64,000 nt of DNA from positions 7,630,501 to 7,694,500 of the forward strand of contig NC_088311.1 in NCBI RefSeq assembly GCF_910592395.1. The letters are read 5' to 3'. The notes below the pieces were generated by a model that was not told where the DNA came from, searched no databases, and saw nothing but the letters and a program-made list of their open reading frames with translations. The translations under genes and the position numbers were made by a program. Source of the DNA: Lineus longissimus (taxonomy: Eukaryota > Nemertea > Pilidiophora > Heteronemertea > Lineidae). Positions 1-12,145 of this stretch are shown here, in pieces (position 1 is the first letter of the stretch; every line of letters begins with the position of its first letter).

Positions 1-636
1 GATTTAAGGCTGGCTTATACATTTTGATATCATGCAGAACTACATCAGATTTGCAAATCTCAGCAATAATCTCAGCAATAATAAAAAGATTCGAGTAGAG
101 TCATATACTAAATCTAACTTTTTGGCAAATGCAGTTTCTCCCAAGGGAACGCCAAGAAACATAAACACAGTAATTTTCTGGAATATTCTAGAAGTTTATT
201 CCAATCCCTATAGGAGACAAGTTGAAAAATTCATGACAAAATATTGCCAAAAATACCAGAATAAAGGTTTCACTTGTAGCAGTATTGACAGGTCGAATGT
301 TCAGAAAAGTTCCTCACATCCCGTAAATCCCCAGGGACTGAGACAGGAATGCTAAATAGACTCTGATGAGAGAACTCAAAGGCAAAAAGAAAGTTCTTTT
401 CGGAATATGAAATGGAGAATTAACCTGGTGGCTTATTGACCACTTACTGTAGGAAACATGTTTGGAATATAAAAATAAATGGATAGAGAGCCACGGTTTA
501 ACCACATCGGGCTGGTGACATCAATATATCTTGCTCTTGCACAGCACTTAGTCATTTTCTCAAGCTTAACATTTTTATAACTGGCGTATACATATGTGTA
601 CAACCTTAATTTCATGTTATCTCTCTTTCTTTTCAG
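1..636. other. No gene recognised
   Basis: AT-rich sequence with one plus-strand open frame of 107 codons at 32-355 (Asn/Ser/Lys-rich, no domain seen), judged a chance frame. The stretch ends at a strong plus-strand splice acceptor, a long pyrimidine run followed by CAG at 634-636. Confidence 0.5.
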
Positions 637-721
637 CATGATGAGCCATCCCACTGAAGGGAGAAGGACGATGTTGACACATCACATCCCAACCATGCTC
701 CCGGTGTCATCAACAGTTTGA
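637..721 (+). CDS. Candidate short exon behind a strong splice acceptor
   Basis: A textbook acceptor (TCTCTCTTTCTTTTCAG) is followed by an open frame from ATG 638 to TGA 719-721, 27 codons, starting MMSHPTEGRRTML. It could be the last exon of a gene entering from the left, or intronic coincidence. Product not recognised. The MITE begins 70 bp downstream. Confidence 0.15.
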
Positions 722-788
722 TGACGGTTTAATCGCATTTTTGTCATCATAGGCCTTATCCTTCATTTGCGTTTTACTGAAATATATC

Positions 789-1218
789 TAATACTGTGTT
801 CACACTGGGAAAGCGAATTGAATCCGCTTTAAACCTTTAATACGTATTGGGTGTTCACACTCAGGTCGGTTTGAACCGTTTTCAAACCGCTTTAACAAAT
901 ACGGTTCTTTAATGCGCATCAACGAAGTCGCTTTGGTTAATTCGCATTGAAGCCGCTTTGGAATTCGTAGTGTGGCGCGCTTAATGCGCATTAAGCAGTG
1001 CGTTCGCACTGCGCATGCCCACAGCATAACTGTGAGTGAGTTCAACCATGTAATTATAGATGGCGCATCGTTAATGTGTATTCAGTGTGACCCGTTTTAA
1101 ACCGATTTGAATGCGCTTTAAGACCCAAGTGTGACGCGACCGGATTTTACAAACCGCTTTCCGGAGAGCGCTCTCCGGAAGACGGTTTCAATTCGCCTTC
1201 AGTGTGAACGTAGTATAA
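789..1218. mobile_element. PIF/Harbinger-like MITE, 424 bp, with TAA target duplication
   Basis: The element spans 792-1215 and is flanked by TAA on both sides (789-791 and 1216-1218), the 3-bp target typical of PIF/Harbinger transposons. The left end begins TACTGTGTTCACACTGG and the reverse complement of the right end begins TACTACGTTCACACTGA. The inverted repeats run for about 37 bp, mostly matching, each containing GCGAATTGAA. The interior is GC- and CpG-richer than the flanks, full of AAACCGCTTT-type words, and folds into several hairpins: TTAATGCGCATTAA (981-994), GCAGTGCG-TT-CGCACTGC (995-1012) and a 22-bp perfect palindrome centred on GAGAGCGCTCTC (1159-1180). No transposase is encoded, so it is non-autonomous. 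Confidence 0.75.
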
Positions 1219-2194
1219 TTGAAAGGTGATTTAATGAAAATCCTAACATTTCGCAATGGTGAGAATGCAAATATTTACCTATGTGAACTTGATAACTAGG
1301 TCAAAATGAGGTCACAATCGACCTAAATTAGGTCAACTTGTACAGATGGTACAATTTCATTACTCTACGTACAACCATTAGCTTTAAAAAGGCAAAAAAA
1401 ACCTGATTTCCAAGAAACGTCTAAAACTTACCTTAGGATTACCTTAAACTTCCACAGCAAACATCACCTGCAAAGATTTAACAAATATTCTTATGTTTTT
1501 GCCAGTACTTTGACTTCAACTGGAGCACTCCCTTCATCTGATGTACTACAGCACACACTTTATAAGGAGTGCCCCCCCCCCCCCTCTTGGGCAAAGAAGT
1601 GAGAGTTCATTTTGAAAGATTCCTGTCCACCACACTGAGAAACTTTTGTCGCATGCGATCAGGTTGCAGTGACCAAAAATGACTCATTTGCAAGGTGCTT
1701 AATTTCTGATTAAAGACAGAGAAATAGAAGAAAATTTCAATAAATCTATGAAATCTCATCAAGATCAACAATGCAGAAGAAAACAAGCTTTTTTTCCGAC
1801 GGCTGCTTTTGATGTTAAAAACTTTCAAAGGTGGATTTTTTTCCCGATAATTTGCTCAATGATGTCTACTTGAATCAAAGACCACTTTTTGTATGGAAAC
1901 ATGACGCAAATGTGGGTATAATTCACTGTTCTGAGATTTTTGGTGAGTTTAAAATGAAAAACTTGTCAGTAGGATCCGATTTATACTTTGTGACAAGTTC
2001 TGACATGATAAGGTACCAACTTACCGTAGGTATTGGTTGTCTCCCAAATGAAGCTTGGGGAGTGAGTGATCATTTTGCCGAAAAGCTTGGCATACATTTC
2101 AGCTTCACCATCACAGTGAGTGTTTGGTGGTGAGATAACCAATACCTCCAATTTGGTAGCACTTCCTAAATCCGTCAGATCAATCCTCCGCAAT
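1219..2194. other. No gene; poly-C tract
   Basis: Nothing coding recognised. Thirteen consecutive C residues at 1572-1584. An open frame at 1831-2133 (plus, 100 codons) overlaps one on the minus strand at 1981-2331; neither shows a domain. Confidence 0.5.
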
Positions 2195-2383
2195 GGGTGA
2201 AATTGGCCCAAAGTGGGGTGAAAGTGTCCTATACATTTTCCAGTTACAGCTCGAAATAGTTCAACTAAGTCATTGGACGAAAAGACAATAAAAGATAACT
2301 CAGTCGACAGGGCACAAATTAGTTTGGCCAAATTAGAATTTTGGGCATCCGGGGAATTTCACTGGACAGGGCCAATTTCACCC
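2195..2383. repeat. 15-bp perfect inverted repeat pair enclosing 159 bp
   Basis: GGGTGAAATTGGCCC at 2195-2209 is matched exactly by its reverse complement at 2369-2383. A weaker nested pair (GGGGTGAAAGTGTCC-like against GGGGAATTTCACTGG-like) lies inside. It may be a degraded MITE or a hairpin-forming element; no target duplication was seen. Confidence 0.5.
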
Positions 2384-4539
2384 GCTATATGGTCATTGAC
2401 TCCTCTGCTGCATCATCCAAAATGATACATGCAGCAAGTGACAGATGCCAACTGATGCAACTCCACGAAACCATGGGAATTTGAAATATTAGTCACATCA
2501 GCCGAAAATCGCAGTGGATCAAACTGGTTAAAATCTCATTGCAAAATCATTGCCACGCTGTTTTGAACACTGAGGAGAGCAGTGACATTAGTCACTTTGG
2601 GTAACACGAAATATCACAACCAATTTGGCCAATCTGAGGTAATGGTATTAGTCAGAGTGCTGAACAAAGCAGTCGTGTGACCTTCTGTGAAGAACCAATT
2701 GATTGAGCAAATTGTGTGAAAAATGGGCACGAGATCAAACATGGAGTAATTTAACTCTTATCTACTGAATTTTGAAAACGAAAAATATCCCCTCGTGTTT
2801 CCAATATTGATAATGACAAAACTTTATCGTGCTTCATAAGCATTATAATGATAGACCAACAGTTTCCTTTTTGAGGTGGGGGGTAAAAAAAACTCACATT
2901 CCCCTGTGATTGAAATAGTGTGTCAAAAATGTTACACTTAGTTGGAGCATTCCCCCTGCTCTTTCAGCTACAGCCACGGATCACCAAACTAGATTTGGTT
3001 TTAGCAAAGTATCTGAATTGGATTGGTGGAGACAACCTACCCAGCTTTTGAACGAGTGCCACATGCCTTGCTCTTCATGGAGGAAAGTACCAACATGCAG
3101 CTACAACTCCAATAACTATCACTTGGTAGTGACTTGATACACCAGAGCATGACCTGTTTTTTTGCCATAAACTGAAAGGCGGCCTAGTTAGATAATGTGA
3201 AAACAAACGCAGTTCTATTATGTTGACAAAACGGAGTGTAATTGATATCCGGCCAACTAGTGATGAAACAAACAGATAGATGGCAAGACCTTCTCTTTTG
3301 ACACCATCCAAAATCCATCCCGAGGAAATCAGGGGTTAGTGTTTGCCAGGGCCGGAGAAGTGAACATTAACAACCGATTTCCTAAGGATGTCCAAAATCA
3401 CATGTGATGGGAACATTAATTGGTCCTACAATAGTTGATGCAAGATCAGTGACTGTTAAATTGTTTTTCATATCGTTTTGGCCAAAGATACCTGGCTGAA
3501 CTCGGTGAATTAACCAAAAGATAGTGGTGTTGCACAACACTAGATCATCTTTAGGGTAGGCATAACCAATCCTGAAGAATATAGAGTATAGTTCTTGCTG
3601 GCTGGCTGCTAAGGGCGGTGTTACATTACTTTTTGTCATCACACTTTCAGTTTAGTGACAAGAGGTCAGCCAAGTACCTTTGGCCCGAACAATCTGAAAA
3701 ACACTTTACCCGATAAGTCGACACCTTCTAAAAGTTCTGAAGATAGATGCGTTTTGGATCAGTCATATAGAAAGGTCTTGTGGTCCAGTTACTTCAATGT
3801 AAGCAGCTGCAAGTCCTCAAAGCCAAAACACAAGAGCCCTCTGCTCACAACCGATTGAACCAAACAGCAGAGACACGATGAAAGGGATCGGGACAATATC
3901 GAACTAGATCCTCATCTTTGTATAAAATACCAAACCTTTGTTCTTTTGAGTGCAGCTAACCCCTCCAGAAGGACAGTAACATGTACTGAGGGTTTTGTTT
4001 GGTCAATGAGGGCATCCTGAATGTTTTTGGTCCAATCCTTCATACATGTATTTGGTCCAATCTCTTCATCAACATGCATCAAGAGCAAATGGTGCTGCCA
4101 TCTACTATTGTGTCTCTTGCCTGCGAGACCCATCGTTGCGATATATCCAACTGGAGTATGTCTCCTGCTGCCAAATCATACACTAAAACGAGAGCAGCCA
4201 TTACCTACATGAAGCATCCTGCATTGTGACTGCTTTCAACCAACTTTAAGTCACTCCATTTCATAACTAACTAAAGTAGCTGTCTAGGTTTTGTCTTCGA
4301 TTGTGTGCCTTGCCACAGGCTCTTTGAAGATGAGACTACCATTCAGTGCCACAATCAGTCTTCTCCAATGGAGACCAGTGGCAAAAGGGTCAGAGTGACC
4401 GCTGGGCTCATAATCAACGTGCGAGGTAGCCTCATAGATTGTTCTTATTTCTTTTATGAGACATGCAAGAATACGAATTGGGGATATCCAGTATTCAAAC
4501 GTCCTGGGACTACAGGTCTGGGAAATGTATAGCATCCAG
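2384..4539. other. No gene recognised
   Basis: AT-rich with scattered short open frames on both strands. A plus-strand acceptor-like run ends in CAG near 2968, followed by 27 open codons beginning LQPRITKLDLVLAKYL; no family recognised, judged inconclusive. Confidence 0.45.
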
Positions 4540-5100
4540 AGGAAAACTAGTCATTGTATTCCAATGGCAGTGTCTGGGGAAGGGGCTACATAGAGGAATA
4601 CAGGGTATTCCATGCCTTGGGCTTGGAGTGTATCCAATAAGAATATGTATGATGATATTCCGATGTCTGCATGGGGCTATATCCAGAGGAATAAAGGGTG
4701 GTATTTCAAGGTCTGAGGAATATATATCCAAAGGAATGCAATTAGGAATCCCAATTCATGGGGACTGGGGTATATCCAGAGGAAAACTGGATATTCCAAT
4801 GTCTGAAGAATGTGGGTATATCCATAGAGGAATACCATTAAGCAATCCAAAGCATGGGGACTGGGGTATATCTAGAGGAATACTGGATATTTCACGGTAT
4901 GAAGAATGTGGGTATATCCATAGAGGAATACCATTAAGGGATCCAAAGCATGGGGACTGGGGTATTTCTATGTCAGGGGATAGGGATATATCCGTATGAG
5001 GAATACAGGGTATCCCAATGTCTTGAGGATTCCATTGTCTGGGGATATGGGTTTTCCAGATAAAGAATACAGGGTATTCTAGATTTCTCCGCACAACACA
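4540..5100. repeat. Degenerate minisatellite with a 96-bp higher-order period
   Basis: Units built from words such as GGTATATCCAGAGGAATA. The anchor CATGGGGACTGGGGTAT recurs at 4757, 4853 and 4949, giving an exact 96-bp period over the best-preserved part. The left part (4540-4750) and right end (about 5000-5080) are diverged copies of the same words. Because 96 is a multiple of 3, one frame stays open on each strand: plus 4463-4999, with 32-residue repeats GISRG...HGDW, and minus 4756-5094. No signal peptide or known domain, so I treat these frames as a by-product of the repeat. Confidence 0.8.
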
Positions 5101-8100
5101 ACATCAAAGACTTGATAAAGAAAGTATTTCAATAAGAATTTTAGACACATTTATTTTCATCCATCCAATGTATAACAGTGGCATGAATGACATATGAATT
5201 AAGGACATACTCTTCGTCTAGTCTAATCCTGTCTCAGACAATCCCAGGCCTGCTTTCTGGCATGATAAAATCCATTTGACAAAATATACAAAAAGTACCA
5301 GTCCGTCTCTAATTTTAAGGGACTTCCATTTCGAAAGATATATGCACCAATAAGAATAAGTACATGTAGGTAGGTTAAGGAGTTCTGCTGTAGGAAGTGA
5401 AGTTAGCCCATTAAAATTTCAATTTGGGTGGTCGTCAAAAAGGATGTTAGTACATGTACTACACATACAAGATCTATTGCAAAGTATGTTGAAACCCAAA
5501 AAATATTCATTCATTACTATTTATGATATCAGTGATGTTTTGAGAGCAAAGCAAACATAACCAAACCAGGGATTGACTGAGACGTTCCATTCTAGTCTAT
5601 ACTCAAGACACAAGTATTTCATTGACTTTATATAAAAAATATGCTATGTATAATCTGTACAGCGGCAAGTAGAAATAACTGTTGAAATGTTTGCACAAAT
5701 CGTACATCCGCACGTTAGTTGGTCTTTACTCGATGAGAAGACCGGAGGAAAGTTTGAAAACTGAGGCAGATTCTATGAAATTAAAATACACCCACCACTA
5801 CATATTGCAACACAGGAGTCAAGAGTAGCCGCAGAAATCTGCCTCAATTTTCAAACTGTTAATCATAAGTTGCCAAAGTTCTCTTGATGATAAGATTTTC
5901 ATAAAAGATAAATCCCCATTGCACCCTATGACAAATTTTCTCACAAATGGAACTTTATCATAAACAAAACAAAGTTTTGGATCTCAATCCGTGCATTTGA
6001 CCCTGCTGACATCGCCAACAAAGTGTGCCCATGATGTCATGGTTGATGTCGCCACTTCACTATTGCCAGTGCTGCGCTGAAGACAGAAATTTGACATCTA
6101 AAATGGCATCTTTTACTGCTACAATGTATGACGATATCGGGAGGATCAAATAAATCAGAACTGTATAGCAAAAACAGCTTGAGTATGTGACCAATATGTG
6201 ACCAGTATTTCTTTTCAGAAATCCCCTCCTCGTCCCTTGATTGAAATTTCAAGCTTCGAGAAGACCATGGGATTAGTGATGCGATTATAACGTATTATGC
6301 AGCTTCACAAATTTGGAAGAACCAACAGAAATCAAAGGGAACATTTCAACCTCTGCTCCTTTTTCTATATGCCGTAAGAGTTGATGTCTCCCAACAAAAG
6401 GTTTGCCTATTTCAAAATATTTACAAAGACAACCATGGAAGATATCAACACAAATTCAAGTCCAAGAATCACAAAGGATTCAAATCAATTAACACATGAG
6501 TCATTATTAACATAAAATAAGCACATCATTCTTTACTTTGACAGATATAATTAAAAGTTGGCCACCATATCGCTTATAAAAATAAGAACACATTTCGCCA
6601 CACTTTGCCACAATTTTTCCGTACCCTCTGTCCATGCAGAATAATTAATTGCTGGATTGGTGTAAATGGCTTGGCGTAGCTTGGAAATATATTTTTATGA
6701 GTGGCAAAATCGGAAAGAGAATATACACTGTTTCATAGACATGTACATTGTACAAAGACAACGATGAAGCAATTTTCATCAGTTAAGCTACATGTATATA
6801 CACACACGAGTTCACCTCAAGATATGTAGGCCTGAATAAAGTGTACATTTACACACAAATCACGTATAAATGTACACATTTTTCAAACATACTGACATGA
6901 AATTATTTTGTCCATCAGCACTTTTTACAAGATGGCTTACATGGTAAACATAGCGCAGTCATTAGTAACGTTCTATGACAGCGACATAGAAATACAAATC
7001 TGACGAGGGGTGTGACCCTTTAAGAGGTGAGAGCCACTTTCTCCAAAACATTTGAAAATGACAAACTGAAACAAAGTAAAACCATTTTAGGAAATCCACC
7101 TTAACACCTACTTTCATCGATCATTATTGTGAAAAAAATTCACTTTTGATTTTTTATACAGAGTTCTGAGTGAGGGTTTTTAAAACATTTTGCTGAATCT
7201 CTGACAATGGTTCATAGAAAGAACTACAGGTTTACTCAAATCCATATAAATGACTCCATGAGACTCAGATTAACTTTCCGGAAAATAATTACAAAAATCC
7301 AAATAGAAGAAACTGAAAATCATACTGAAACCAGGCCACAACCACTCCAAGCGTACTGCCACAATATCAATTGTTCCATCAAGGAAGAATTATTCCATTA
7401 CAATTTTATCACCAAGACGTCAGTCGATCTCTTATTGCAAATCGTGACCATTATTGTCAATAATCACAATATTTACACTTCATTTATTTGTCTTCTGAAA
7501 AAACCATCAAGGGAATTAATGAGAACAAACTTATCACTCATCATAATACAATAATACCAATTATCGAAGTTCCACCCTAATTGGCTGAAACCTTCTGTAC
7601 ACTGATGTTGTTGTTGTTGAATGAGACCACAAAAATCAACCCGAGTGAATTAAGAGAGCAAACTGCGTCACTTGGTTCATCACAGGAATTGTAGATGGCA
7701 GCACAGTGGTCAGAGTCGCAATGGCACAGTGAAGTCACCTCGTGGTTTTTTAGCATCCAGCGAAATAACTGGCAAGAATCTAAATCAACTGATCGGTCAG
7801 TGTCTATTGAATAACAAAACAAAATCTGTTGATTGAATAAGGCCTAATTGATTTTTCATCTAAAACAAACATTCCTTATTTTGAAAGGTTAATGAATGGT
7901 CACTTTGAGAATGAACAAGTTCTTTTCACTCACAGTAATAATTCTTGTCAGAGGCAGTCAATTAATCGGTCAACAATGACGTCAAGACTGACCTCCACTT
8001 CGTCCCTCAGCTAAACTCAACAGACGTTAAATCTTTGATTGAAATTTCTGACCCTTTGAGGCAAAACAATGAGACAATCGATTGATCAAATTGATTTTTG

Positions 8101-10435
8101 CTGATTAGAATGAAATGAAAAGGAAGGTTGACTTTGAAAAACAAGACAGTTCGATTCAAAGGCAAGTAGGTTTCTTTGGGTTAGGGTGTGGATTTTTCAA
8201 CTCTTGAGTTGGAGCTAGGAAAACCGGAACTAGAAGAGAAATTGTAAATGTCAGATTGTATCGACTATTGATCGCACTTCGATTGAGGGTGAATATTGTA
8301 TCAGAATCTACGAGAAGTATAATTTTCAAACCGTGACATTTACCTGCCGATACACCAACAGCTTTTTCTCACTTTGGTCTCCCAGCCCTACAGATCTTTG
8401 AACCTCATGGGCGCTCACATTATCATTTTCACAAACAATCACAAGATCGGGAAATAAAGGTATTTATCGATTCAAAATGGCGGAAGTTGGGCGTTGATCT
8501 CCAACGGAACGCCAGCATTCGTTTTGCATCAAAACAATTTCTCGAGGCATTATTGACTGCTGCCATGCAATAGGCTTATTAGATTTCATAACAGAGGTTT
8601 AAGTACAAATCCAAAACTCAACCTTGGCATGTGCAGTTTATGGATTTACATGAACTTATTCTGACATTCTAACTGCGCAGATACTCCAATTCAGTGATTT
8701 GTCAACACCAAACAAGTTTCGATTTATCAAACACCCAAAGTACAGAAAATGATTTATGCAACAGCAAGAGCAAAAATAAGGCAGGGATATGTACTTTCTG
8801 TATTATTCTCAATATTGATGCCCGAGGTACGTGAGTTAATCCATAAAGTATTGGAACAACCTATAAGGTTCTGAATTTGCTCGCTCAACAGAGGTATATC
8901 ATGGATCTGGAACCTCGGTTATTGCAATAACATATCAGAGTTCAAGGATGTCTCTGCAGGGAGGAGAAGCTGTGATGTACAAGAGATTTAACCTTGAAAA
9001 TTTTGGATTATTATTGATACCCACAAGCTATAGACCTTGAAAGAAATTGTAACATATTTGATTTTGTTGGTAAATTGTGTCTAAAATTATTAATGGTTGC
9101 AAAGTGTAAGCTGACAGGTGCAACATCATTGTTGAGTCTGCTGTGGCCAGCTACCCTTCAAGTTCCATCAAACTCAATATTTCTCTGTTCTATTTCCAGG
9201 TGGCAGCGCTGACCAAAGGTTTTAGCCTCCACTCTCAAAGTGACCCTTCTTACAAACCAACTTGAAAATGAACAGTATCTTAAACAGCGTGAATTTTCAC
9301 GGAAGATCTTACAGAAAATAACCATATTTCACCAGTTAGACAATTGGACAAAATGAACAGTGACAATGCAACTCAAACTTGGACATGTTTTTCTGTTACT
9401 TGGCTAAGAATACAAAAAAGCATTTTCCCAAAAAGGCTGACAGACATCAGACTGTGACTAGAATATAAGTAATGCTCAGAGAAAAAAAAGCCCTACCCTC
9501 CTAATTCTCCAACATTGTCTTTGATTTAACATTGGTTTGGACAATTGAAGGAGAGGATCTCCCACGCACCATTATCGAGCCAAGTAACAAAAAGGCGAAT
9601 CCAAGTCTCACACAACCCTGCACTCGAAATAAGTGACAGAATACAACTTGCACTATTGAATCATCTAGTTAGCGGCTTTATAACGGAAGTCATAATTCAG
9701 AAAGTTTTGATTTCATGAGCTCTGGATTGGTTCACTTATCAAGTCATAGTGATAGTTCCTTACAAAATTGTTGTAACAGTTGATACAACACACCAGTCCA
9801 CAGCTTGAGTATTTTGACCTACTCGAGAGATTCCCTTTAGAAATAATCTCATCCTCAGTCCAAAAATAATCATATGCTGGACTATTTTCAATTCAGTCCT
9901 CTTGCGTATGATCACAGCACATTCTCAACGCCTGTGACCAGTTCAGTTCCTTACACTATTTCAGTTCTCTATCAGCTCGTGATTAGCACACTCTTAAGTT
10001 GATTGTAATAGCTTAAGTTCGTTAATTGCCTGCGTAACTCGAGCACTTGAGCAAGTCACTGAGTTTCCAAGAGTTACAGACAATTTGCACCGTTAGAGAT
10101 CGTAACGCACCGAGTCCAAGGGAGGGACACTCCAAAGTCCAAGCTGAGAGATTGCCACACAGACACTAGACCATCGGCCCGGTCACGGATGGTCACATGA
10201 CCAGGGCACGGAGACGGGTCCGACCAGCGGCTTACACAAATCTTGTTCGAACTAAATCCTCAGAGACAGTTTATCCAGCAGAAGCACGATAACACCTACC
10301 GATTGTGGCACCATCTATATCGCTCACACAGAACTCGTCATGGTGGTAGCAAATCTAGGAGGCCTAGAAAGTTGGAAGCGGACCGTATTGCGGTCTAATC
10401 CTGATATCACAATAGAATATTTTACTTACTCCGCC
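5101..10435 (-). other. Region downstream of the sulfotransferase; possible long 3' UTR
   Basis: No coding gene recognised. Read on the minus strand, AATAAA polyadenylation signals occur at 7488-7483 and at 5155-5150, and I found no other AATAAA on that strand between the stop codon and 5101. Either could end the transcript, giving a 3' UTR of about 2.9 or 5.3 kb. The first few hundred bases past the stop (about 10090-10400) are GC-richer and hold a 6-bp inverted repeat TGGTCA-CA-TGACCA (10190-10203) and a short hairpin (10381-10395). Several TACATGTA palindromes lie at 5.3-6.8 kb. On the plus strand a good splice acceptor ends at about 9199, but the frame after it is short. Confidence 0.3.
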
Positions 10436-11521
10436 TTATACTTTTGGCCAGTCTAACCGCTGTCCCACCATGTCAAAAAACTTCTCATTATGAGGGTGGA
10501 AAAACTTATTGAGCTTGTGTATCACTGAAGGGTCCACATCAGGATGTTTGCGGCCCTTCCCTGACCCCAAACAATGGTCCTGTCCATTGTCCTTCATACA
10601 ATAAAATCCTTTTGTTTTATTAAAATAAAAATTGTCTCTCGTGATTTGATTTTCTAGCCCAAGGAAGTCCTCCACACGCTTTATTTGAGGTATAGGATTG
10701 GTGATTAGCGCATCACCGTCCACTATAAGAATTTGATTGCGGTTGAAAACGTTTAACCACCGTTCAAGATGGCGGTGATATAAACTAGTCCGGATTGCTT
10801 TTAAATGAGTGTTCACTACACCAGTTGCCTGGTCAATCGCTAACTCCTCGAAACTTGAGTGTGACTTATTCCGCGATAATTTGTTAAAATGAACTTGAGT
10901 ATAGTCTGATATCGTTCGTTTTGTTGGATTTTTCACAATAACCATGAGTTTTACGCTACTGTTCATAGCGGCAATACGCTCTGGTACGCCTTCGGTTATG
11001 AAATACGCTGGACTTTTCTCGATAGTGATCTGATCGGGGAATGAAAACGGCATTCGCTTCCGGTACCACTCTATTCCATTACGATAGTTATCTTCATTGT
11101 CAAAGTAGTGGATTTCCTCCTTCGCTGCACGAATCTGCGAGTGCATGTTCAGGAATTCTAACAACGCCCGTGTCCCACTTTTCCGTACGCCGACCACAAT
11201 TGCCTGTGGAAGTCGCTGCGTCGTTCCCTTGATGTGAATCTGTACATCGCCCTTGTCCGTGTACGACAGCACCAGATCCTTTGAGGGAATCAGTTTCGTT
11301 TTATCCACGTCGAAACAAATAAGATTTTGGCCGATTATCGTGATGTAGATGAGTCGGACAGCAACACACGTAAAGAGAATAAATAGTACGACAGCCACCA
11401 TGATCGCTTGGCCGCGGCTCATGAATGAGTCGTTTGACTTCTTCACCATAACTGCTGGCGGCAGGTCAAGTGGAGGCTTCTCATTCGATGCGCCGAAGAG
11501 TTTCTTAGTCATGATCCCCAT
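10436..11521 (-). CDS. HS3ST5: Heparan sulfate glucosamine 3-O-sulfotransferase, HS3ST5-like (complete, single coding exon)
   Basis: The enzyme transfers sulfate from PAPS to the 3-OH of glucosamine in heparan sulfate, in the Golgi lumen. The 361-aa product has a short cytosolic tail, one membrane segment at about residues 39-64 (type II), then a short stem and the sulfotransferase domain from about 106. Visible motifs: 5'-phosphosulfate loop GVRKSGTR (111-118, Lys114), catalytic-base region AAKEEIHYFD with Glu136, His138 and Asp141, Lys169 in IEKSPAYF, 3'-phosphate loop VKNPTKRTISDY (196-207, Ser205), the Cys308-Cys317 disulfide pair, and GKGRKHP (321-327). N-glycosylation sequons lie at 187, 218 and 301. 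The GIEWYRKRMPFSFP and DPSVIHKLNKFFHP stretches and the C-terminal WP favour the HS3ST5 type over HS3ST1; length is close to the vertebrate enzyme (about 346 aa). The first Met (11521) is used because it keeps the tail before the membrane anchor; Met4 is an alternative. Oddities: Lys197 replaces the usual Arg, and KSGTR replaces KGGTR. Family assignment is very sure, subtype less so. Confidence 0.96.
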   Translation of the reverse strand: MGIMTKKLFGASNEKPPLDLPPAVMVKKSNDSFMSRGQAIMVAVVLFILFTCVAVRLIYITIIGQNLICFDVDKTKLIPSKDLVLSYTDKGDVQIHIKGTTQRLPQAIVVGVRKSGTRALLEFLNMHSQIRAAKEEIHYFDNEDNYRNGIEWYRKRMPFSFPDQITIEKSPAYFITEGVPERIAAMNSSVKLMVIVKNPTKRTISDYTQVHFNKLSRNKSHSSFEELAIDQATGVVNTHLKAIRTSLYHRHLERWLNVFNRNQILIVDGDALITNPIPQIKRVEDFLGLENQITRDNFYFNKTKGFYCMKDNGQDHCLGSGKGRKHPDVDPSVIHKLNKFFHPHNEKFFDMVGQRLDWPKV

Positions 11522-11542
11522 GATGTAGAGTTGAGTACAAAT
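11522..11542 (-). other. 5' UTR stub of the sulfotransferase coding exon, bounded by a splice acceptor
   Basis: On the minus strand a pyrimidine-rich run ending TTCTTCAG stops at 11543, 21 nt before the ATG. This is a good 3' splice site, and HS3ST family genes commonly carry an intron just upstream of the coding exon. The placement is inferred; no transcript evidence is available. Confidence 0.45.
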
Positions 11543-12145
11543 CTGAAGAAGTGACGAGATAAAATGGTTGGTTTTGAAGTCAGGTGACAGTCAGAGAAAA
11601 CAAAAGACACACAAAACAAGAACAAGAAAGTTACAAGATAATCAAGTTAAAAAGTTAAACTTAAAATCCAAAAATTTTTAAAAGGTAACCCACTATTTCG
11701 AACTTCCTAAAAAGTATCCAACAAACTGATGAGAAGCCACAAAGATATATCACAAAAGAAAATTAGAAGTCAAAGAAAATGTCCAAGTAAGAATCCATAA
11801 AATTAAATTTTAAAATGTTTGAATGAACCGTACTTGTTATAGTGCTTATATTGTTTTGATGTGAGATTCCTGTGAAGTGGAGCGAAACCCCCAAACAATG
11901 TGGCACTTGTGATATCCAGTCTCAAATGTGCACAACTGACAAAGACACGACAGAAGACAAGACAACACGATGACACCATTACCCGTCACATGACAAAACT
12001 ATCGTCATAAAGCCAAGGAAATACTCATAACCGACAATGCAAGCCTAGAAACGCAATGAATGACGCTTGAGATAATCCCCTATGATGCGTTGAGAAACTC
12101 CTCAAAAGCGGAAAGAAGACCCAAATGAAAGGAAATAGCACTCAC

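Noticed and set aside
4463-4999. 178-codon plus-strand frame as a real repeat protein
   Set aside because: Frame is kept open by the 96-bp minisatellite and the opposite strand is equally open; no signal peptide or known domain.
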